Of a stretch of DNA of 38,249 nucleotides, positions 7,674 through 13,618 are shown one piece after another. The notes beneath the pieces were generated by a model that had not been told where the DNA came from, ran no database searches, and saw only the letters and a list, made by a program, of their open reading frames with translations. A program made the position numbers and the translations under genes. Every line of letters starts with the position of its first letter. Position 1 is the stretch's first letter. The stretch is from a bacterium (GTDB taxonomy: Bacteria > Hydrothermota > UBA3073 > JACQXS01 > JAQTXJ01): the NCBI GenBank assembly GCA_028688815.1, contig JAQTXJ010000020.1:1-38249 (forward strand). Direction: 5' to 3'.

Positions 7674-8723
7674 TTAGTCAATTATTTCCCCATCTTTTTT
7701 ATATTGCCTGATTTTTTCTCTTATTGTCCGGATACTTACTTTTAACATTTTAGCTGTATTTGTCCGGTTCCCATTGTTCTTTTTTAATGTCTCTATAATA
7801 ACCTTTTTTTCTATTTCATCTAAGGATAATCCAATAAGTCCATTTAATTGGACATCATTAGAGTTATTAGATAGATTGAGGTGTGAAGTGAGAACCGAGG
7901 GAGAAGAATTAAGAATGACTGCTCTCTCTATTACATTCTCAAGTTCTCTTACATTTCCGGGCCAATTATAGTTTAAAAGAATTTTTAATGCATCTGTTGA
8001 AATAGAATTTACCTGTTTATTGTAAAAAGTAGAATATTTTCTTAAAAAATAAGCCGCAAGAACGGGAATATCTTCTTTTCTTTCTCTCAATGGGGGAATA
8101 TTAACACTTACTACATTTAACCTGTAAAAAAGGTCTTCCCTGAGTTTTTGTTTCTCAATGGCTTCTTTCGGATTAAGATTTGTTGTGGCAATTATCCTCA
8201 CATCTACTTTTATTTCTTCGGAACCACCTACTCTGAAAAACCTGAATTCCTGCAATACACGAAGCAATTTTGCCTGAAGCATAAGTCCCATCTCTGAAAT
8301 TTCATCAAGAAGTAATGTTCCTCCATTGGCCAGTTCAAATTTTCCTTTTCTTTTTTCTAATGCTCCGGTAAAAGCTCCTTTCTCATGACCAAAAAGTTCG
8401 CTTTCTAACAACCCCTCGGAAATAGCCGCACAATTTATTGAAATAAAAGGTTTGTCTTTGCAATTACTCTCGTAGTGTATTGCTCTGGATACAAGCTCTT
8501 TCCCGGTTCCTGATTCTCCATATACTAAGACTGAAGCCCTGCTTTTTGCAACCGCCCGAATTATCTCGTATATTTCTTTCATTCCCTCGGTTCTTCCAAC
8601 AAGAGGTCCAAAACCGTAAGATAAGTTTGCACGCTCAACTTTCTCCTGTAAAACCTTGTAAGCCCCTTCTAATCGTTCTGCAGCAACGTTAAATTCAGAA
8701 AATAATTCCGTTAATTTTGCCAT
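7674..8723 (-). CDS. Sigma-54-dependent activator without receiver domain (flagellar regulator)
   Basis: I place the start at the ATG at 8723 (349 residues). The longer reading frame from 8762 would begin upstream of and across a near-perfect sigma-54 promoter. Residues 1-40 are a short helical lead with no receiver. The AAA+ domain has LVGRTEGMKEIYEII, Walker A GESGTGKE (69-76), the sigma-54 contact loop GAFTGA (116-121), a Walker B strand GGTLLLDEISE and the family's NWPGNVRELENVIERAV. A Fis-type helix-turn-helix follows (about 300-345, NRTNTAKMLKVSIRTIREKI). The gene lies 115 bp upstream of flgB, which itself has a -24/-12 promoter. Control of the flagellar operon, and of itself, is the simplest inference. 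With no receiver, activity may be set by partner proteins or by dose. Confidence 0.93.
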   Translation of the reverse strand: MAKLTELFSEFNVAAERLEGAYKVLQEKVERANLSYGFGPLVGRTEGMKEIYEIIRAVAKSRASVLVYGESGTGKELVSRAIHYESNCKDKPFISINCAAISEGLLESELFGHEKGAFTGALEKRKGKFELANGGTLLLDEISEMGLMLQAKLLRVLQEFRFFRVGGSEEIKVDVRIIATTNLNPKEAIEKQKLREDLFYRLNVVSVNIPPLRERKEDIPVLAAYFLRKYSTFYNKQVNSISTDALKILLNYNWPGNVRELENVIERAVILNSSPSVLTSHLNLSNNSNDVQLNGLIGLSLDEIEKKVIIETLKKNNGNRTNTAKMLKVSIRTIREKIRQYKKDGEIID

Positions 8724-8738
8724 AGTAGATATTATAAT

Positions 8739-8755
8739 AGCAACAAATGTGCCAA
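8739..8755 (-). promoter_or_regulatory. Sigma-54 (-24/-12) promoter of the receiver-less activator gene
   Basis: On the minus strand TTGGCACATTTGTTGCT matches TGGCAC-N5-TTGCW at every invariant base. Predicted transcription starts near 8728, about five bases before the ATG at 8723. This implies that the activator gene is itself sigma-54 dependent, possibly autoregulated or driven by the neighbouring NtrC-like protein. The 8846-9154 dyad region lies about 100-430 bases upstream, a plausible enhancer distance. Confidence 0.87.
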
Positions 8756-8845
8756 TATACAAAATTATTCATACCACTACCCTAAAACCCACATCCAACA
8801 AATAGTTACGCCATTATACAAATCAACATGTCCTAAATAACCACA

Positions 8846-9154
8846 GGGGCAAATTGACACAACAGTATGTGGCGATCTGCCCCCAAGTCGTATTGCTTTG
8901 ACAATAAACAGTCTCAAGGTGTAGCTTTTTGCCTTGCTTTTCGGTGTGGCTTTTGTTCTCATATGTCAATTTGCTACACTGTTCTATTTGGCCACAGTGC
9001 AGTGTGGCGATTTGCCACGAAGTCGTCTTGCTTTAAGAATAAACAATCTCGAGGTGTGGCTTTTTGTCTTGTGTTGCAATGTGGCATTTTGTTCCTATAT
9101 GTCAATTTGCCACACTGGGGTTTTAGGCGACAGTGTAGTGTGGCGAATTGACAC
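8846..9154. repeat. 135-bp imperfect tandem repeat rich in TGTGGC/GCCACA dyads
   Basis: One unit starts at 8868 and the next at 9003 (135 bp); a third, partial unit starts at 9139 (136 bp). The first two align along their whole length with scattered substitutions. Each carries TGTGGCGA-type and TGTCAATTTGC-type motifs. Examples are GTGTGGCGATTTGCCAC at 9002-9018 (a dyad with a 5-base centre), TGTCAATTTGCCACAC at 9100-9115, GTGTGGCGAATTGACAC at 9138-9154 and GGGGCAAATTGACAC at 8846-8860. Plus-strand reading frames run through the units because 135 is divisible by three, but they look like no protein I know. A non-coding enhancer cluster or a dispersed repeat is more likely. Confidence 0.7.
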
Positions 9155-9289
9155 TATGCTGTTTTATGTTGTTAATTAAGGGGTTTGGGGTGTGGTTTTG
9201 TGCTACACTATTGTGGTTGATTTTATTTGTGTTGGGGTGTGTTTAATGTATGGTTTATGTTGATTGAATTGTTTTGTTTTTGTGTTGGT
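9155..9289. other. Gene-free, strongly G/T-skewed stretch
   Basis: Between the tandem repeat and the end of the NtrC-like gene the plus strand is almost free of C, with long runs of G and T. The skew continues about 40 bp into the C-terminal codons of that gene. On the minus strand this is a C/A-rich, unstructured 3' region. I see no gene, no terminator hairpin and no promoter in it. Confidence 0.5.
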
Positions 9290-10633
9290 TTATTGTGTTG
9301 TGTTTTGTGTTTGGGATGATGGGGATGTTATCTTATATCTTTTGAGTTTTCTGTATAATGTTTTGCGATCTATGCCTAGTAGTTTTGCAGTTTTGAGTTT
9401 ATTGTTGCCTGTTTGGGCAAGTGTTCTTTGGATGAGGCTTTTTTGTGTGTCATCCCATAAAACGGATTTTCGACTTGGCATGAATCCTTTGCTTCCTCTT
9501 ATTTTTAAGGGAATATCGGTTAGTTTGATTAAACTGTTGCCGCTGCTTGTAACACAAGCGCTTTCTATTACGTTTTCTAATTCTCTAACGTTTCCGGGCC
9601 AATCGTAAGAGCATAAAGCTTCAAGAACTTCGTCCGAAATCTGTTTTTTATTTTGTCCTTTGGTTAAAATTAAGAAGTGTTCAATTAGAAGAGGAATGTC
9701 TTCTCTTCTTTCTCTAAGTGGAGGGACTATTATAGAAACTACAAACAGTCTATGAAAAAAATCTTCTCTTATTTTTCCTTGTAAAACGGCTCTTTCGAGA
9801 TCTTTATTTGTTGCTGTAATGATGCGACAGTCAATTTTGTAGTTTTGGGCGCTTCCAATAGATCTGACTTCTTTTTCTTCAAGAACCCTCAAGAGTTTTA
9901 TCTGAATGCTATGTGGTATTTCTGCTATTTCATCAAGAAATATAGTTCCTTTTTCGGCTGCTCTAAAAATGCCCGGATTATCGCGAGATGCTCCGGAATA
10001 TGCGCCTTTTACATGGCCAAATAATTCTGTTTCGAGCAAGCTTTCCGGAATAGCGCTGCAATTTACAGGTATAAAGTTCGCGTCTTTACGAAGGGAAAGA
10101 TTATGGATGGTTTGTGCTATCAATTCTTTGCCGGTCCCATTTTCTCCTTGAATGCATACTGTGGAGTTTGTTGGTGCTACATTTAAAATTTCCGAATAGA
10201 GTTGTTGCATTTTGGGAGAAACTCCTATTAATAACCCCAACCCGGTTCTCTCAAAAGGCTGTTCTTTGTTTACTACTTTATTTACGCTTTCTAACACTTC
10301 TTTTTTATTGAGAGGTTTTATTAAATAATCTAAAATCCCAAACTTAATACCGCGAATTGCAATCTCAACTTTTGGAACTGTAGATGTTAAAATAATATTT
10401 ATATCCGGATTCATAGCCATCTTAAATTTCTGAAAAATATCTATCTCGATTTTATCTTTGTTTTCTGTATCAAAGAAGGCAATATTAAAAAATATACTTT
10501 CAAGAAACTTAAAAAAATCTTTTACGTTTGTACACTCTACTATTTCGAAATTAAAATCTTTTAGAATATTCTTTAGCGTGTTGCATACTTCGTAAGAGGA
10601 ATCATAAACAAGAACTTTATAATTATTATTCAT
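9290..10633 (-). CDS. NtrC-family sigma-54 response regulator with variant GAYSGA loop
   Basis: The protein has 447 residues. Residues 1-125 are a receiver-like domain with candidate phosphate acceptor Asp55, Thr83/Ser84 and Lys106. The usual acidic pair near the N-terminus is reduced to Asp11 (VYDSS instead of VDDE). The AAA+ domain has Walker A GENGTGKE (163-170), the sigma-54 loop as GAYSGA (210-215) rather than GAFTGA, Walker B GTIFLDEIAE and YDWPGNVRELENVIESA. The C-terminal Fis-type helix-turn-helix contains NNKLKTAKLLGIDRKTLYRKL. Such proteins drive open-complex formation by sigma-54 polymerase. No histidine kinase is present in the window. Its C-terminal tail is encoded in the C/A-rich part of the strand. 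A link to the flagellar and downstream promoters is inferred from context. Confidence 0.93.
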   Translation of the reverse strand: MNNNYKVLVYDSSYEVCNTLKNILKDFNFEIVECTNVKDFFKFLESIFFNIAFFDTENKDKIEIDIFQKFKMAMNPDINIILTSTVPKVEIAIRGIKFGILDYLIKPLNKKEVLESVNKVVNKEQPFERTGLGLLIGVSPKMQQLYSEILNVAPTNSTVCIQGENGTGKELIAQTIHNLSLRKDANFIPVNCSAIPESLLETELFGHVKGAYSGASRDNPGIFRAAEKGTIFLDEIAEIPHSIQIKLLRVLEEKEVRSIGSAQNYKIDCRIITATNKDLERAVLQGKIREDFFHRLFVVSIIVPPLRERREDIPLLIEHFLILTKGQNKKQISDEVLEALCSYDWPGNVRELENVIESACVTSSGNSLIKLTDIPLKIRGSKGFMPSRKSVLWDDTQKSLIQRTLAQTGNNKLKTAKLLGIDRKTLYRKLKRYKITSPSSQTQNTTQ

Positions 10634-10650
10634 AAAGGATTTATCAGATA

Positions 10651-10664
10651 CCCGTCAAAGCGGG
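10651..10664. repeat. Short palindrome between the regulator and the small cysteine protein gene
   Basis: CCCGTCAAAGCGGG is a 4-bp hairpin with a 6-base loop in the 54-bp gap between two minus-strand genes. It resembles the CCCGCC/GGCGG palindromes of the flagellar operon and is probably the same class of dispersed repeat. Confidence 0.35.
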
Positions 10665-10687
10665 ATGTCCCATTTTCTATTTTCTAA

Positions 10688-10957
10688 TTATGCTTTTGGT
10701 TTTTCCTCGTATTCACAATCTATATGAATCTTACGCCCACAAGTACATAATATGTCTATACTGTTAACTATGCCATTTGCTTTGTTTATACTTATTCCGG
10801 GCTCCTTTAACTCTGTATTATTCGGGGCATCTACAGAAAGGGACGATCGAGAAGAAGATAGTCCTATGTTTTCTTCCCCTTCAATTATAATCTTATCTCT
10901 TTTGATAATCGCCATTCTGTTAAAACAATTAATCTTAATATTTAAAAAGTCAAGCAT
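10688..10957 (-). CDS. Small conserved-looking protein with a C-terminal cysteine motif
   Basis: I do not recognise this 89-residue protein. It could also start at the ATG at 10915 (75 residues, MAIIKRDKIIIEGEE); neither start has a good Shine-Dalgarno sequence. The N-terminal part is basic. A Ser-rich linker follows (SSSRSSLSV), then a C-terminal strand NSIDILCTCGRKIHIDCEYEE with three cysteines and a histidine (C-x-C-x4-H-x2-C) that could hold a metal or Fe-S centre. It is the first gene of the minus-strand block, 54 bp upstream of the NtrC-like regulator and probably co-transcribed with it. A role in controlling that regulator is possible but unproved. No membrane segment or signal peptide is visible. 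Confidence 0.6.
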   Translation of the reverse strand: MLDFLNIKINCFNRMAIIKRDKIIIEGEENIGLSSSRSSLSVDAPNNTELKEPGISINKANGIVNSIDILCTCGRKIHIDCEYEEKPKA

Positions 10958-10999
10958 TTTTATAATCCGTTCTTGTGATTAAAAAATAGTTAGTTCTTT

Positions 11000-11023
11000 G
11001 CCTATTAGATAGGAAAAAATTTC
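11000..11023. promoter_or_regulatory. Overlapping dyads in the divergent intergenic region
   Basis: CCTATTAGATAGG (11000-11012) overlaps GGAAAAAATTTCC (11011-11023); both are perfect inverted repeats. They lie about 90-100 bases upstream of the -24/-12-like element of the plus-strand operon, a usual place for an activator site, and about 45-65 bases upstream of the minus-strand gene at 10957. The rest of the 10958-11142 gap is AT-rich, with no other feature. Confidence 0.35.
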
Positions 11024-11101
11024 CACATTGAAAATATTTTTGTATTTTAAATAAAGCTTTAAATGTTTATAATATAAGAGAGTTCAGAATATTTTAATAA
11101 A

Positions 11102-11117
11102 TGACACGGAACTTGCT
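11102..11117 (+). promoter_or_regulatory. Sigma-54-like promoter of the modification island
   Basis: TGACACGGAACTTGCT has the -24/-12 geometry (TGRCAC-N5-TTGCW) but with A for the second G of the -24 element. The implied start near 11128 leaves a 15-base leader with AGGA before the ATG at 11143, which fits well. A nearly identical element precedes 28418. Confidence 0.55.
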
Positions 11118-11142
11118 AATTTAAAAAAGGCATTAGGAATAA

Positions 11143-12201
11143 ATGAAAAAAATATTATTTATAGCACACGATTTGTATCCTCCTTTAAGAGGCGCAGAAA
11201 AAAGTAGTTTAACCCTGCTTGAGCATTTAAGCGAAGAGGGTTTTGATACCTATGCTTTTTGTATTGAAAAGAACAGAAGCAGAAAAGTAGAAAGGAATGG
11301 TGTAACGGTAAATACTTTCAGCGAATTGCTAAGCCTTACAAAAAGTATAGAAACTTTATTGCCGGATATCATATTTACGCAGTTTGATCTTGCTCCCTTT
11401 GCAGTCAGTATCGCCAAAAGGTTAAATATTCCGGTGGTCCTTTTTGTTCATGGTATGGATTATTTCTGTCATGTCCCTTTATATGCAGAGATATGTGACA
11501 GAAATTGTAAAAACTGTAATTATTATAATTTGTATGAAACTACGCTCGTAAGAAATCGTGAGATGCTTCAACAGGCAGATGCTATTATATCAAATTCCGA
11601 ATATACAAGACAAGTGTTAAAGGAGTTTACAAATATGGATTCGGAAGTGATTTATCCGTTTATCAATTATGATGAAATTATATGCGAAGAGATATTTGTA
11701 CCTCAGAAGTATATTACTATGTATCAGCCTGAAGTCCGTAAAGGTATTTTAACTTTTTGTGAAATTGCCAGATTAATGCCGGAAGAACAGTTTTTGACTG
11801 TAGGGCATGGAATAAAGCTTAAACTCCCAAATGTAAGATATATGGGATATACTCCTCCCAAATATTTTTATTCTACTACTAAATTATTAGTTGTTCCTTC
11901 AGTAATAGGAGAAACTTTTGGTATGATAATTGTAGAAGCCCTGCTTAACGGGATACCTGTCGTTGCCGGAAGAATCGGAGGAATCCCTGAAGCTGCGGGA
12001 CCGGGCGCCATATTAATAGATGATTTCTTAAATCCGGACAAATGGGTAAAAGAGATAAAAAGGGTTTTGAATGATGAGAAACTAAGAAAAGAATTAGTAG
12101 AAGACGGTAAGATTTATATAAAAACACATTTCAATCCTAAAAAGGAATTTCAAAAACTGAGAGCAGTAATAAGTAAAGTCGGAATCTCCTGCAAAGTCTG
12201 A
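11143..12201 (+). CDS. GT4-family glycosyltransferase
   Basis: The 352-residue protein has the GT-B fold pattern. The N-terminal Rossmann strand KILFIAHDLYPPLRGAEKSSLTLLEHL is typical of GT4 acceptor-side domains, and the C-terminal donor-binding motif GETFGMIIVEALLNGIPVVAGRIGGIPE has the EX7E signature. It is expected to transfer a nucleotide-activated sugar in the cytoplasm with retention of configuration; donor and acceptor cannot be read from the sequence. A cysteine patch (CDRNCKNC, about residues 121-128) is unusual. There is no membrane segment. It is the first gene of the plus-strand island, and the next gene starts 12 bp after it, so co-transcription is likely. Close paralogous domains occur further on in the island. 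Confidence 0.9.
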   Translation: MKKILFIAHDLYPPLRGAEKSSLTLLEHLSEEGFDTYAFCIEKNRSRKVERNGVTVNTFSELLSLTKSIETLLPDIIFTQFDLAPFAVSIAKRLNIPVVLFVHGMDYFCHVPLYAEICDRNCKNCNYYNLYETTLVRNREMLQQADAIISNSEYTRQVLKEFTNMDSEVIYPFINYDEIICEEIFVPQKYITMYQPEVRKGILTFCEIARLMPEEQFLTVGHGIKLKLPNVRYMGYTPPKYFYSTTKLLVVPSVIGETFGMIIVEALLNGIPVVAGRIGGIPEAAGPGAILIDDFLNPDKWVKEIKRVLNDEKLRKELVEDGKIYIKTHFNPKKEFQKLRAVISKVGISCKV

Positions 12202-12212
12202 AAATATGAGCG

Positions 12213-13409
12213 ATGCAAAAGATTAAATCCGCAACATCTTATGCAAAATTCAAAAGAAATAAGACAAGAGTAGTTATATTTGAATGGGATTATTATATTG
12301 TCAAGGAATGCGCTACTGCATTTGAAAGACTTGGCTGCGAAGTTCGTAAAATAACTGTTAACAAGAAAGATGCCTTCCTAAAAGAACTTCTGGTTACGTT
12401 ATGTGAATTTCAACCGGATTTCATATTTACCGTAAACCACGAGGGATTTGACTGTGAAGGGAAAATTACGGGATTGTTAACCGAGTTAAAGATTCCTTAT
12501 GCAATATGGTATGTAGATTCTCCGAGATATATTCTGGAAGGTTATGACAAAGAAAATGTTTCTCCTTATGCCAATGTATTTGTGTGGGACTCTTTATATG
12601 TTTCCGAACTTCAGGAATCCGGATTTAAAAAAGTTAAGTATTTACCCCTTGGAACTGACCCGGAAATATTTAAACCAATGGAAAATATACCCGGTAAATA
12701 TGTAACGGATATAAGCTTTGTTGGTGATTCTATGATAGACTCAGTTGATAAGTGGAAAAAGAAAGTCTCAAATATTAATGAATGGGAAAAACTATCTGAT
12801 GAAACCTTAAAATTATTATATAATAAAAGTGGAATTTTCCCAGGCAAGGCATTAAAACAAATATCTGAAAACCTGAAAATAGAATTGCCGATTGATAAAG
12901 GAAAATTAACTGAACTTGAGTCTTATATTGCATTAAAAGCTACGTTTAATAAAAGACAGGAAGTTTTGGAGAATATTTTGCCTTGTGGATTAAGAATATA
13001 TGGAGATGCGGGTTGGCATAAACTTTTCAAGAATGTAACATTGTTACCTACCGTAAACTATTATACACAATTACCTTTGGTTTATAACGGGAGTGGAATA
13101 AATGTAAATATTACAAGTTTTCAAATGCCGGAGGGATGCAATCAAAGGGTATTTGACGTTCCTGCGGCGGGCGGGTTTCTTATCACGGATGAACGTAAGA
13201 CTTTGACTGATTTGTTTATTCCAAAAGAAGAGGTGATAACTTTTAAGGATAAGGAAGAATTAAAAGAATTGGTTAACTTTTATCTTCAGCATTCAACTGA
13301 AAGAAAAAAGATTGCAAAAAAAGCAAGACAAAGAGTTTTACAGGAACATACTTATGTTCATCGTGCAAGTAGTATGATAGATACTATGAGAGAGTGGAAC
13401 AAAGAATGA
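12213..13409 (+). CDS. CgeB-like glycosyltransferase
   Basis: The protein has 398 residues. The N-terminal half matches the CgeB/DUF3880 pattern (FEWDYYIVKECATAFERLGCEV, FQPDFIFTVNHEGFD, IPYAIWYVDSPRYIL, VKYLPLGTDPEIFKP). The C-terminal half fits the Glyco_trans_1_2 region (INVNITSFQMPEGCNQRVFDVPAAGGFLITDERKTL, then a helical tail with REHTY-like QEHTYVHRA). CgeB proteins are GT-B enzymes first found in spore-surface glycosylation and are common in surface and flagellar modification clusters. An internal insert of about 75 residues (195-270) between the two halves is longer than usual. It follows the GT4 gene by 12 bp. Related domains occur twice in the gene at 32789. Confidence 0.88.
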   Translation: MQKIKSATSYAKFKRNKTRVVIFEWDYYIVKECATAFERLGCEVRKITVNKKDAFLKELLVTLCEFQPDFIFTVNHEGFDCEGKITGLLTELKIPYAIWYVDSPRYILEGYDKENVSPYANVFVWDSLYVSELQESGFKKVKYLPLGTDPEIFKPMENIPGKYVTDISFVGDSMIDSVDKWKKKVSNINEWEKLSDETLKLLYNKSGIFPGKALKQISENLKIELPIDKGKLTELESYIALKATFNKRQEVLENILPCGLRIYGDAGWHKLFKNVTLLPTVNYYTQLPLVYNGSGINVNITSFQMPEGCNQRVFDVPAAGGFLITDERKTLTDLFIPKEEVITFKDKEELKELVNFYLQHSTERKKIAKKARQRVLQEHTYVHRASSMIDTMREWNKE

Positions 13410-13504
13410 ATACAAACAGACACGGGGACGCGGAGAATGGGAGAAAGTTAAAGTTTTAATGGAAGTTTGACGATAATAAAAGGAATATAGATAAATAAAA
13501 ATTT

Positions 13505-13618
13505 ATGCCAAATTTAGAAAATAATAAAGAGTGGAATATTCCTAATTTTCCTACCTTTCTGGTGGTTGAGACTGTTGCGGGAGGCAACTTGAAATGCAAG
13601 AATCTTTTACACCTATGA
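13505..13618 (+). pseudogene. Relic of a radical SAM gene start
   Basis: An ATG at 13505 opens 37 codons that read like a radical SAM N-terminus: NKEWNIPNFPTFLVVETVAGGNLKCKN. The expected GCNLKCxxC cluster is broken, with the first cysteine replaced by glycine and the third lost. The frame then ends at 13616-13618, inside the start of the next gene. The GGGAGG within the decayed motif (13579-13584) now serves as ribosome binding site for that gene. The rest of the gap (13410-13504) holds a GACACGGGGACGCGGAG stretch and nothing else recognisable. Confidence 0.45.

Noticed and set aside
8777-8962. Minus-strand 61-codon frame
   Set aside because: It lies in the repeat region with no ribosome binding site and no family resemblance.
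8846-9154. CRISPR-like array
   Set aside because: Units are 135 bp, imperfect along their length and without the short identical repeat plus unique spacer pattern; no cas genes are present.
8867-9179. Two overlapping plus-strand frames of 81-94 codons in the tandem repeat
   Set aside because: They exist because the repeat unit is 135 bp, divisible by three. They have no recognisable domain, no ribosome binding site and cysteine/tryptophan-rich composition unlike the real genes here.
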